Below are positions 1 to 7,060 of a stretch of 42,525 nucleotides of DNA, in pieces. The stretch's first letter is position 1; every line of letters begins with the position of its first letter. The notes below the pieces were generated by a model. It did no database searches and had not been told where the DNA came from. It saw only the letters and a list, made by a program, of their open reading frames with translations. The position numbers were made by a program, and so were the translations under genes. Source of the DNA: an uncultured Lachnospiraceae bacterium (lineage in GTDB: Bacteria; Bacillota; Clostridia; Lachnospirales; Lachnospiraceae); assembly GCA_947177445.1 (NCBI GenBank), contig CAMWUL010000025.1, forward strand, positions 1 to 42,525, in the 5' to 3' direction.

Positions 1-129
1 CAGAAGGATGAGAGAGCCTTTCCCCTGAAGGGAAATTCCGCCGCTGCCGACAGCGATGTGATTTTGGTGGATAGTATGAACAGCGTATCGCGGGAAACAC
101 GGGTGGAGTTTGTTTTAACAGGAAGTTAA
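1..129 (+). CDS. C-terminal end of an unrecognised protein (truncated by window start)
   Basis: Frame 1 is open from the first base to a TAA at 127-129 and gives 42 residues ending in VEFVLTGS. Codon use looks normal for the window. The N-terminus lies outside, so no domain can be assigned. It could equally be the tail of a pseudogene, because the next 300 bases hold only fragments. Confidence 0.45.
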   Translation, partial: QKDERAFPLKGNSAAADSDVILVDSMNSVSRETRVEFVLTGS

Positions 130-141
130 TTATATTTGATT

Positions 142-391
142 GTGAATAATAACAATGGCGGCACTGGGAAAATCCAATGCCGCTGTTTCAGTTGTAAAAT
201 CCATCAGTGAATGGTAAAATGAAGTGTGCAGATACGAGTATCGGATTGACGGACAGTACGCAAAAGGGAAAATACATTGTGGGTGTGGATTATGCAAACC
301 CAGTAAAAAGTTTGGTCTGCCGACGGTCAGAGATTTGAGGGAGTTGTCGAGAGAAAGGATATTGCTGGAAGATTATAAGATGAATCAATAA
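142..391 (+). pseudogene. Remnants of a small cysteine-motif protein (two related fragments)
   Basis: This stretch has no convincing intact gene. Two open pieces in different frames encode similar cysteine motifs. At about 142-210 the reading is GKIQCRCFSCK, then a stop. At about 218-391 it is GKIHCGCGLCK followed by KKFGLPTVRDLRELSRE and a TAA at 389-391. The second piece has a stop at 215-217, no good start and no ribosome binding site. The similarity suggests two decayed copies of one C-terminal zinc-binding-like module. I do not recognise the family. The rest of 130-455 holds nothing else I can name. Confidence 0.35.
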
Positions 392-455
392 AAGAAATAT
401 TTGGCGGCAGAAAAATTTTCCCGCTATCATGGCATCCGGGAAGGAGGGGCTAAAT

Positions 456-1013
456 ATGGGGCTGGCGGAATTCGAACGAAAGAGAGATGAAAAAATTAAT
501 GGAGTGATATATGACATGTCACCTTCTCCGGAATTCAAGCATGGTATTATTAATGGTAATATTTATGCGAATATTAAACGGGGGCTTAAAAACAGTATTT
601 GTTTTGTAACTATTGAGAATCTTGATTTTAAGTATCATCCGGATATAAATGACGATTATGTATGCCCGGATATTATGATTATATGTGATCGAAAACATTT
701 AAAGGGCGGCTCCTATAGCGGTGTTCCTAAATTTATTGCCGAAACCCTGAGACATTCCACAGCAAAGAGAGATAAAACAGATAAGAAGGATATTTATGAA
801 AAAGCTGGAGTAGAAGAATATTGGATCATTTCTCCGCAAGGATCTGTGGAGATTTATTATCTGCGGAATGGAAAGTATATTCTGGAACAAAATTATATGC
901 TGCAGAGTGATAAAGAAGAAGAGTATTATAATGCTGAAATGGGAATAAGCCTGCGGGCATTTCCCAATATAGAAATCAAGCTGGGAGAAATATTTGAGGG
1001 AATCGATGTATAG
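456..1013 (+). CDS. Uma2-family (DUF820) putative PD-(D/E)XK endonuclease
   Basis: The protein has 185 residues. Uma2 proteins have a restriction-endonuclease-like fold, and their cellular role is poorly known. The family pattern is visible: a CPD motif (Asp72), then FIAETLRHST (Glu96) and the typical end DIYEKAGVEEYWIISPQG. An ATG at 429 is possible, but the AAGGAGG at 441-447 sits 8 bases before the ATG at 456, so I place the start there. The gene is clearly AT-richer than its neighbours and uses codons such as ATA and TTA more often, which suggests acquisition by transfer. Its last 58 or so residues recur as a decayed copy at 2251-2445, beyond the XRE gene. No partner gene indicates a substrate. 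The family call is firm; the function is not. Confidence 0.8.
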   Translation: MGLAEFERKRDEKINGVIYDMSPSPEFKHGIINGNIYANIKRGLKNSICFVTIENLDFKYHPDINDDYVCPDIMIICDRKHLKGGSYSGVPKFIAETLRHSTAKRDKTDKKDIYEKAGVEEYWIISPQGSVEIYYLRNGKYILEQNYMLQSDKEEEYYNAEMGISLRAFPNIEIKLGEIFEGIDV

Positions 1014-1082
1014 AACGGGTTTGCCGTAATAAGGCTTTCCTGTGGGTTAAGTATTTCTGCTCAATCGTTAACTACACCTCCA

Positions 1083-1111
1083 TTGTCCCGAAATATATTT
1101 TTTCTTATACT
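1083..1111 (+). promoter_or_regulatory. Candidate sigma-A promoter of the XRE regulator
   Basis: TTGTCC (1083-1088) and TATACT (1106-1111) are separated by exactly 17 bases. The -10 box is good and the -35 box is weak. It lies 66 bases before the XRE start. Confidence 0.45.
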
Positions 1112-1177
1112 GTATTTGGGTGCTGAAGCTATTGCTTCGCATGCAAATTCAGGGAAAGGAAGAAGAAGGAGGGAAAT

Positions 1178-2248
1178 ATGGAGTTAAAGCTTGGCAAAAA
1201 AATTATAGAACTACGAAAGAAAAAGGGAATGACCCAGGAACAGCTGGCCGGAGCGCTGGGGGTGTCCGCTCCGGCGGTGAGCAAATGGGAGACGGACAGC
1301 TCCTATCCGGACATTACCCTGCTTTGCCCCCTGGCAAGGGCACTGGACACAGATGTGGATTCTCTGCTGGCTTTTGAGGAAGATTTGTCCGAGGCGGATT
1401 TAGGGCAATACATGACGGAAATTATAGAGATGATAAGAGGGGGAAGGATACCGGAAGCGGAGGAGCGGCTGAACGGACTTTTACATGCGTATCCTTCCAA
1501 TATTCCCCTGAAGTTTTCCGCAGTGGCGGCTCTGACCTATTTTGAGATCAATGTACCGGAGGCCGACGAGGCGGATAAGATCCGGTGGAAGGATCAGAAA
1601 AAGCAGCTGGTTCGTGCAGTACATGACGACGGTAATCCGGCCTATTATCCATCGGCTGTATCCATGCTGGTTTCCATGGCTTTGGCGGAGGATCAGCTGG
1701 AGGAGGCGGAGAAGCTGCTGAAGGAGACGATGGCGGATCAGGGGGATTTTACCTTTCTCTGGAGTCAGCTTTATCTTAAAAAAGGAGAAAAAGAAAAGGC
1801 TCTGGGAACTGTCCAGAGGCGCCTGTATTCTCTGGTAAATGATATGCGGACCTGTCTCATGGCCATGCTGGGACAGGACATGAATCCGGATATTGACAGG
1901 GCCGTGGAAATCTGTGATGTGCTGCAGATGCTGGACAGCATTTTTCGGGTGGGAGGTGGAATGGGAGACGGTCTGTATGCCGAGATATATCTGCGGGCGG
2001 GTAAAATGGAGGAAGCCCTTGCATACCTGGAGCGGCTGGCAGATCGAATGACAGGCCCCATGGAGCCGCCCAATCCGCTTTTGTTTGCACCGGAAATCGC
2101 TCCCGGGCCGGAAAAGCTGGAGTGGAACCAGGAGATCCGTATGGCGGTTCTGCAGGGTCTGGAGAAGGATCAGTGCTTTGAACCGCTTCGGGAGCAGGAG
2201 CGGTTTCAGAGGCTGGTGGAGCTGATACGGAAGCAGGTGCAGTCTTAA
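1178..2248 (+). CDS. XRE-family transcriptional regulator with helical C-terminal domain
   Basis: The protein has 356 residues. An N-terminal helix-turn-helix of the Cro/C1 type covers about residues 5-60, with the classic pattern GMTQEQLAGALGVSAPAVSK followed by WE and DIT. After it comes a long helical region rich in Ala, Leu and Glu that reads like TPR-type repeats (for example PEAEERLNGLLHAYP and LEEAEKLLKETMADQG). This architecture is common in Clostridia, where the C-terminal part probably senses a ligand or partner. The start has a good GAAGGAGG site 6-7 bases upstream. The gene sits between an intact Uma2 gene and a decayed Uma2 tail, so it may have been inserted there or left by a duplication. 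Targets are unknown. Confidence 0.85.
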   Translation: MELKLGKKIIELRKKKGMTQEQLAGALGVSAPAVSKWETDSSYPDITLLCPLARALDTDVDSLLAFEEDLSEADLGQYMTEIIEMIRGGRIPEAEERLNGLLHAYPSNIPLKFSAVAALTYFEINVPEADEADKIRWKDQKKQLVRAVHDDGNPAYYPSAVSMLVSMALAEDQLEEAEKLLKETMADQGDFTFLWSQLYLKKGEKEKALGTVQRRLYSLVNDMRTCLMAMLGQDMNPDIDRAVEICDVLQMLDSIFRVGGGMGDGLYAEIYLRAGKMEEALAYLERLADRMTGPMEPPNPLLFAPEIAPGPEKLEWNQEIRMAVLQGLEKDQCFEPLREQERFQRLVELIRKQVQS

Positions 2249-2250
2249 AG

Positions 2251-2445
2251 ATCGATTCGCCGCAGGGGGCTGTGGAGATTTATTATCTGCAGGAGGGGAA
2301 ATATATTTTAGAGCAAAGCTATATGCTTCAGCGTGATGTGGAAGAAGAGGACTATAACGCAAAGACGGAGGTTTCTCTGAAAGTGTTTCCTCATATTAAG
2401 ATGTGTCTGGAGGAAATTTTTGAGGGAGTCGAGATAGTGTATTGA
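2251..2445 (+). pseudogene. Decayed 3' fragment of a second Uma2-family gene
   Basis: Directly after the XRE stop, an open frame without a start codon encodes about 65 residues ending in EEIFEGVEIVY and a TGA at 2443-2445. It aligns with the C-terminus of the Uma2 protein at 456-1013 from its PQG motif to the end: about 37 of 58 positions are identical by hand count (VEIYYL, GKYILEQ, YMLQ and EIFEG are shared). The N-terminal two thirds, including the catalytic region, are missing, so it cannot be functional. It is a relic of a tandem duplication or of a rearrangement around the XRE gene. Confidence 0.8.
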
Positions 2446-2470
2446 CACGGAGGGAAAAACAGGCTAAAAT
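2442..2470 (+). promoter_or_regulatory. Sigma-A promoter of leuS
   Basis: A perfect TTGACA (2442-2447) lies 17 bases from TAAAAT (2465-2470). It sits about 60 bases ahead of the T-box leader. The -35 box overlaps the stop codon of the Uma2 fragment. Confidence 0.8.
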
Positions 2471-2530
2471 ACCTATAAGTTTCACGGGAAATGATTTCCT
2501 AAGCGTTTCCCTGAAAGGAATTAGTAAATA

Positions 2531-2846
2531 AGGAACAGACGTTGAAGAGGAATATTAAGAGGATCTGGCTTTCAGAGAGCTGCCGGAGGGTGCGAGGCAG
2601 CAGTGACGGTGCTCCCAACTGGCCTCGGAGTTTCTGCCCGGAAGCGCGCAGGCGTGTGTAAGGGCGGACGGTTCATCCCGTTATCCATGAAAAAGTGCAC
2701 AGGCAGAAATGATATGGAGTATGGATTGTTTCTTTGCGGCAGATCCAGTCGGCAGAGAGGCAGCGCCTCATGGAGTTTCCCTGTGAAGTAGAGTGGTACC
2801 ACGGAATCAGGCCCTTTCGTCTCTATAGGACGAGAGGGCTTTTTAT
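2531..2846 (+). ncRNA. T-box riboswitch leader (leucine) of leuS
   Basis: The leader senses uncharged tRNA and controls leuS by antitermination. Stem I features are visible: AGAGAG at 2574-2579 and an apical stem GCTGCC/GGCAGC (2579-2584 with 2596-2601). Two leucine codons lie where the specifier is expected, CTG at 2619-2621 and CTC at 2624-2626; I cannot decide between them, but both name leucine. The conserved T-box sequence GAGTGGTACCACGG is at 2791-2804, directly before the terminator hairpin. The downstream gene is leucyl-tRNA synthetase, which agrees with the specifier. Confidence 0.9.
2811..2846 (+). terminator. Regulated terminator of the leuS T-box
   Basis: The arm GCCCTTTCGTC (2811-2821) pairs with GACGAGAGGGC (2829-2839) across a short loop and is followed by TTTTTAT. 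It competes with the antiterminator formed by the T-box sequence at 2791-2804. Confidence 0.9.
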
Positions 2847-2925
2847 ATATCATAGAAAAGTGCTCCTATGATATAAAAACGCTTCGCGGGGGCGCATGGG
2901 GAAACAGCAGCACAATGCGCCCCGC
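2846..2925 (+). other. Two extra hairpins between T-box terminator and leuS start
   Basis: TATATCATAG (2846-2855) pairs perfectly with CTATGATATA (2866-2875). GCGGGGGCGCA (2886-2896) pairs with TGCGCCCCGC (2916-2925) with one bulge. Neither is followed by a T-run, so they are not ordinary terminators. They lie in the 5' untranslated region, 25 bases or more before the leuS start. Confidence 0.5.
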
Positions 2926-2950
2926 CCGGTGAGAGAATGGAGGAATCAAA

Positions 2951-5365
2951 ATGGCAGTACCGTACAACCATCACGAGGTGGAAAAGAAATGGCAGACTGT
3001 CTGGGACGATGAGAAGGCCTTTAAGACCTCTGACGATTATTCCAGACCCAAGTACTATGCACTGGTGGAATTTCCGTACCCTTCCGGCCAGGGGCTTCAT
3101 GTGGGACATCCCAGGCCTTATACGGCCCTGGATATCGTGGCCCGTAAGAGAAGGATGCAGGGCTATAATGTGCTGTATCCCATGGGCTGGGACGCTTTTG
3201 GCCTCCCCACGGAAAATTATGCCATCAAAAACCATATTCATCCGAAGATTGTAACAAAGAATAATGTGGAGCGTTTTAAAAGTCAGCTTCATGCGCTGGG
3301 ATATTCTTTCGATTGGGACAGGGAGGTCAATACCACCGACGATCAATATTACAAATGGACCCAGTGGATTTTTTTGAAGCTGTTTAAGGCGGGGCTGGCC
3401 TACAAGACGGAAATGCCCATTAACTGGTGTACCTCCTGTAAGGTGGGATTGGCCAATGAGGAAGTGGTGAACGGCGTCTGTGAGCGGTGCGGCGCAGAGG
3501 TGGTCCGCAAGGTGAAAAGCCAGTGGATGCTGAAGATCACGGAATATGCCGACAAGCTGCTCCAGGGGCTGGATACGGTGGATTATATTGAGCGGGTCAA
3601 GGTTTCCCAGAGAAACTGGATCGGCAAATCTCAGGGTGCAGAGGTGGACTTTGCCATCACCGGTAAGGAGGAAAAGCTCCGTATCTATACCACCAGGCCG
3701 GATACCCTGTTTGGCGCAACCTACATGGTAGTATCCCCCGAGCATCCCATGATCGAAAAATATAAGGATGAGATTGAAAACTATGAGGAGCTTGTGGCCT
3801 ACCGGGAGCAGGCGGCGAAGAAATCCGATTTTGAGCGCACGGAGCTGGCAAAGGACAAAACCGGCGTCCAGATCCAGGGGCTCACTGCCACAAACCCCGT
3901 AAACGACAGGGAAATTCCCATCTGGATCTCCGACTATGTGCTTATGACCTACGGAACAGGCGCTATTATGGCGGTTCCTGCCCATGACGAGAGAGACTGG
4001 GATTTTGCCAAAAAGTTCGGTCTGCCCATTATCGAAGTGGTGGCGGGCAGCCCTGTCAGCGTTCAGGAGGCGGTGTACACGGATGTGGCAACGGGAATCC
4101 TGGTCAATTCCCAGTTCCTGGACGGGCTGTGTGTGGCGGATGCCAAAAAGAGGATCATCGACTATCTGGAACAAAAAGGGATCGGGCACAGCAAGACAAA
4201 TTATAAGCTGCGGGACTGGGTATTTTCCAGACAGCGTTATTGGGGAGAGCCCATTCCCATTGTGCACTGTGAAAAATGCGGCTATGTGCCGCTTGACGAG
4301 AGCGAGCTGCCCCTGATGCTTCCGGAGGTGGAATCCTATGAACCTACCGACAACGGTGAATCACCACTGGCGGCTATGACGGAGTGGGTGAACACCACAT
4401 GTCCCTGCTGCGGCGGCAGCGCAAAGAGAGAAACGGACACCATGCCTCAGTGGGCAGGCTCCTCCTGGTATTTCCTGCGGTATACGGATCCCCATAATGA
4501 GAAGGCGCTGGCAGGTAAAGAGGCGCTGGAATACTGGATGCCTGTGGACTGGTATAACGGAGGGATGGAGCATACCACACTCCATCTGCTTTATTCCCGG
4601 TTCTGGCACAGATTCCTGTACGACCAGGGACAGGTGCCCTGTCCGGAGCCCTATCAGAAGAGAACCAGCCACGGCATGATCCTGGGCTCCAACGGGGAAA
4701 AAATGTCCAAGTCCAGAGGCAATGTGGTGAATCCGGACGACATTGTCAGAGAGTACGGCGCGGATACCTTAAGGACCTACGAGATGTTTATCGGAGCATT
4801 TGACCTGAGCGCAGCCTGGAGCGAGGACGGCGTGAAGGGCTGCCGAAGGTTTCTGGAGCGGGTGTGGAAGCTGCAGGACATTCTGACGCAGGAAGAGGGA
4901 TATAGTCAGGATCTGGAGACAAAAATGCACCAGACCATCAAAAAGGTATCGGGGGACTATGAAAGCCTGAAGTATAATACCGCCATAGCGGCCATGATGT
5001 CTTTGATTAATGAGTTTTACAAAAAGAATTCTGTGACCAGAGGTGAATACAGGACGCTGCTTACACTGCTGAACCCGGTAGCGCCTCACATTACGGAGGA
5101 ACTGTGGCAGACAGCAGGCTTTGAGGGAAGAGTGTACCAGACCACATGGCCCGAGTATGACGAGGCAAAGACGGTGGAGGCACAGGTGGAGATCGGCGTG
5201 CAGGTGAACGGAAAGATGCGTGTTACGGTTTCCGTGCCCAAGGACATGGAAAAGGAAGCGGTGATTGCCGCAGCCAAAGAGGCTCTGGGAGATAAGCTTA
5301 CAGGAACTGTAGTAAAAGAGATCTATGTGCCTGGCCGGATCGTGAATATTGTTGTAAAGCAGTAG
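2951..5365 (+). CDS. leuS: Leucyl-tRNA synthetase
   Basis: This is a cytoplasmic class I aminoacyl-tRNA synthetase that joins leucine to its tRNAs using ATP. The protein has 804 residues, the usual bacterial length. The HIGH-type motif is HVGH at residues 50-53 within [13 protein letters not shown], and KMSKS is at 584-588. The editing domain (about 220-410) has [12 protein letters not shown] and the catalytic-region sequence [15 protein letters not shown]. Zinc-site-like CxxC pairs (CTSCK, CERCG, CEKCG, CPCCG) are present. A GGAGGA site lies 6 bases before the ATG. Expression is controlled by the T-box leader just upstream. The gene is followed by a long hairpin and by genes on the opposite strand. 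Confidence 0.98.
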   Translation: MAVPYNHHEVEKKWQTVWDDEKAFKTSDDYSRPKYYALVEFPYPSGQGLHVGHPRPYTALDIVARKRRMQGYNVLYPMGWDAFGLPTENYAIKNHIHPKIVTKNNVERFKSQLHALGYSFDWDREVNTTDDQYYKWTQWIFLKLFKAGLAYKTEMPINWCTSCKVGLANEEVVNGVCERCGAEVVRKVKSQWMLKITEYADKLLQGLDTVDYIERVKVSQRNWIGKSQGAEVDFAITGKEEKLRIYTTRPDTLFGATYMVVSPEHPMIEKYKDEIENYEELVAYREQAAKKSDFERTELAKDKTGVQIQGLTATNPVNDREIPIWISDYVLMTYGTGAIMAVPAHDERDWDFAKKFGLPIIEVVAGSPVSVQEAVYTDVATGILVNSQFLDGLCVADAKKRIIDYLEQKGIGHSKTNYKLRDWVFSRQRYWGEPIPIVHCEKCGYVPLDESELPLMLPEVESYEPTDNGESPLAAMTEWVNTTCPCCGGSAKRETDTMPQWAGSSWYFLRYTDPHNEKALAGKEALEYWMPVDWYNGGMEHTTLHLLYSRFWHRFLYDQGQVPCPEPYQKRTSHGMILGSNGEKMSKSRGNVVNPDDIVREYGADTLRTYEMFIGAFDLSAAWSEDGVKGCRRFLERVWKLQDILTQEEGYSQDLETKMHQTIKKVSGDYESLKYNTAIAAMMSLINEFYKKNSVTRGEYRTLLTLLNPVAPHITEELWQTAGFEGRVYQTTWPEYDEAKTVEAQVEIGVQVNGKMRVTVSVPKDMEKEAVIAAAKEALGDKLTGTVVKEIYVPGRIVNIVVKQ

Positions 5366-5430
5366 GCTTTTTGCCGGGCGCTGGCAGGCTGAAGCTGTGT
5401 TGGAACACGAAAATCGCACAGGGTACAGTT

Positions 5431-5477
5431 TTTCTGCCGCAGACTGTCCGGATTGGAGGAACAGTCTGCGGCAGAAA
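5431..5477. terminator. 17-bp perfect hairpin between convergent genes, candidate terminator
   Basis: TTTCTGCCGCAGACTGT (5431-5447) is perfectly inverted at 5461-5477 around a 13-base loop. It lies between leuS on the plus strand and the minus-strand pair that ends at 5484. A proper T-run after the stem is missing on both strands, so a terminator role is likely only from position and stem strength. Confidence 0.55.
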
Positions 5478-5483
5478 GCTTCT

Positions 5484-5837
5484 CTAATGGTTTTCCGTCC
5501 CGTGGGGGATGGAGGACTGACCGCCCTGCCGGTTCTTTTCCAGGATCTTGTCGATCTGTTCCAGCTCTTCCCTGGAGCTGTGTCTTTTGATGGCGGAGAT
5601 AGCGGCGTTCATTTCCTGGGGCGTAAGGGTCAGATTTTCCTGCTTGGCCTTTTTCATCATGGGTACCACGAAGGCCATCATTTCCTTCTGGCTTTTTCCG
5701 CGGCCTTCGGCAAAAAGCCGTCCCAGAAACTGGAGCTTCTTTTGGGGAATATCCTTTACCAGAGGATCCTTCATCCAGTCGGGCGCCATGCTTTCATCCG
5801 CGGAGTGCATTTCTTCCATGGAATGCATTTCTTCCAT
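5484..5837 (-). CDS. Unrecognised small protein, second gene of a minus-strand pair
   Basis: The protein has 117 residues with no signal peptide or membrane segment; it is mostly charged and helical, with KKLQFLGRLFAEGRGKSQKE in the middle. I do not recognise a family. It starts with a perfect six-residue duplication (MEEMHS twice), written as an 18-base tandem repeat with one base difference. An AGGAAGG site 7 bases before the first ATG supports the longer start. The upstream gene ends 12 bases earlier and its stop overlaps this ribosome binding site, so the two form an operon and may act together. Both proteins are rich in Met and Glu. Confidence 0.75.
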   Translation of the reverse strand: MEEMHSMEEMHSADESMAPDWMKDPLVKDIPQKKLQFLGRLFAEGRGKSQKEMMAFVVPMMKKAKQENLTLTPQEMNAAISAIKRHSSREELEQIDKILEKNRQGGQSSIPHGTENH

Positions 5838-5849
5838 AATAATACCTTC

Positions 5850-6380
5850 CTATTCTTCTTTTTTTCCAAACATATCAAAAACCGAAGACAAATCCATCCC
5901 ACCCAGATCGGGCATTCCGGTCATTCCCGACAGAATATCCATAGGATTGCCTCCCTCGGAATTCATACCCTCAGGGAAAAGCTCCTTCAGCATTTCCATC
6001 ATCTCCATCATTTCCTGCATCCTGTTCATGGTCTGCATCATATTTTTGATAGATTGGATCCTCTCCTGCTCGCCGGGACTTCCGAACGGCATCAGTTCGT
6101 CCAGAAAGGCAATCGTGTCATTGTTTCCGGATTTCAGAGGATTTTCCGGGCCGGAGGACTGCAGAGGAAACAGGGGTGACCGGAGACTGAGGACGGGACT
6201 TTGGGGACGATTCTTCAAAAACTGCAGGGTATGCTGCAATTCCAGAAATTTTATATATACTGCCAGCCCTCCCTGCAGGCCCGGGGCAAGATAGGAGAGG
6301 AATACCTTTAACATCTGAATGTGATTCGTGGTAAGCAGTGAATCAAATGCAGCAATTATATCGGATCCTTTTCCCTCCAT
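5850..6380 (-). CDS. Unrecognised Met-rich protein, first gene of a minus-strand pair
   Basis: The protein has about 176 residues from the ATG at 6380 (MEGKGSDIIAAFD). An earlier ATG at 6416 keeps the frame but has no ribosome binding site, while GGAAAGG lies about 12 bases before 6380. The N-terminal half is helical (FDSLLTTNHIQMLKVFLSYL). The middle is a Pro/Ser-rich linker. The C-terminal half has a Met-rich helix (MMQTMNRMQEMMEMMEMLKE) and a Gly/Met tail (GMTGMPDLGGMDLSSVFDMF). There is no export signal. The family is unknown to me, and the function is open. Confidence 0.7.
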   Translation of the reverse strand: MEGKGSDIIAAFDSLLTTNHIQMLKVFLSYLAPGLQGGLAVYIKFLELQHTLQFLKNRPQSPVLSLRSPLFPLQSSGPENPLKSGNNDTIAFLDELMPFGSPGEQERIQSIKNMMQTMNRMQEMMEMMEMLKELFPEGMNSEGGNPMDILSGMTGMPDLGGMDLSSVFDMFGKKEE

Positions 6381-6545
6381 GTGAAAACCATACCTTTCCG
6401 GGTGCATTATGTACATTGTACATGTTATGACAGTCTGCGGGATATTATGCTGTTTCTCACAGTATTTTCCTCATATTGGAAAACAGGCCCCGCCGGGAGC
6501 CTGCCTTCCATCAGTGGGGCGGCCTTCAGGCCGCCTTGATCCTGC

Positions 6546-6854
6546 TTAGCAGCAGGTGTTGTTGCATCCGCATCCGCAGTTGTTTCCGCCGCCGCAGAAG
6601 CAGGAGAGCAGCAGGATCCAGATGATCCATTCGCAGCCGTCGCCGCCGCCGAACAGTCCGTTGCCGCATCCGCAGCTGTTGTTGCAGCCACAGCCATTGC
6701 TGCGTCCGCCGAACAGTCCGCCGTTGCCGCCGCAGCAGGATAACAGCAGGATGATCCAAATCCAGTTATTTCCACATCCACATCCGTTGTTCTGGGAGCT
6801 TACGCATCCGCAAGAGTCGTTGCAGCCACAGTTAGTAGCAGTCAAATCGCTCAT
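6546..6854 (-). CDS. Cysteine/glycine-rich protein of the high-cysteine HCB type
   Basis: The protein has 102 residues, almost all in two copies of one module: a CGC/NNGC-rich stretch, a hydrophobic block (WIWIILLLSCCGG, then WIIWILLLSCFCGGG) and LFGG. It ends in GCGCNNTCC. Such proteins occur in Clostridia and are often labelled chorion-class high-cysteine proteins; their role is unproven, and a spore-coat or membrane-associated disulfide-rich structure is my inference. I chose the ATG at 6854 because GGAGG lies 8 bases upstream. The frame extends to a TTG that overlaps this site and is unlikely. An Ala-rich reading in another frame of the same strand is a shadow. Confidence 0.8.
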   Translation of the reverse strand: MSDLTATNCGCNDSCGCVSSQNNGCGCGNNWIWIILLLSCCGGNGGLFGGRSNGCGCNNSCGCGNGLFGGGDGCEWIIWILLLSCFCGGGNNCGCGCNNTCC

Positions 6855-6885
6855 TTTAATTGCCTCCAAAGGTTTATTTATGCTT

Positions 6886-6914
6886 TATTCTATGCACGGC
6901 GGCCTGTCAATGTT
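6886..6914 (-). promoter_or_regulatory. Candidate promoter of the cysteine-rich gene, sigma-K-like
   Basis: On the minus strand CATAGAATA (6894-6886) fits the sigma-K -10 pattern CATAnnnTA, with an AC 17 bases upstream. An overlapping TTGACA (6910-6905) with TAAAGC 17 bases on would be a weak sigma-A alternative. The gene starts about 30 bases downstream. Confidence 0.35.
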
Positions 6915-6996
6915 TCCGGGATTTGGCAGAACTTTTTTACAGGAGAGATTTTTGGCGCTTTTTGAAGTTTTCCTGCCTCATATGCGGATAAAAGAC

Positions 6997-7024
6997 TTGC
7001 ATAAATTCTGATATGGAGTAAAAT
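6997..7024 (+). promoter_or_regulatory. Candidate sigma-A promoter of the sortase operon
   Basis: TTGCAT (6997-7002) and TAAAAT (7019-7024) are 16 bases apart, 36 bases before the sortase start. Confidence 0.5.
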
Positions 7025-7060
7025 AAAGAAGGGATATCATTATAGACAGAAAGGTTAGGT

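Noticed and set aside
429..455. Upstream ATG giving nine extra residues to the Uma2 protein
   Set aside because: The AAGGAGG lies inside this extension and is correctly spaced for the ATG at 456.
2843..4267. 474-residue open frame antisense to leuS
   Set aside because: It lies fully within the conserved leuS coding region, has no ribosome site and shows no domain pattern; it is a by-product of codon bias.
6378..6425. TGTACAATGTACA palindrome as operator of the minus-strand pair
   Set aside because: It is near the gene start, but I could not find a convincing -35/-10 pair around it, so I did not call a site.
6425..6781. 118-residue Ala-rich frame on the minus strand
   Set aside because: It overlaps the cysteine-rich gene in another frame. 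Its Ala/Thr/Asp content is just the shifted reading of GC-rich TGC/GGC codons, and it has no good ribosome site.
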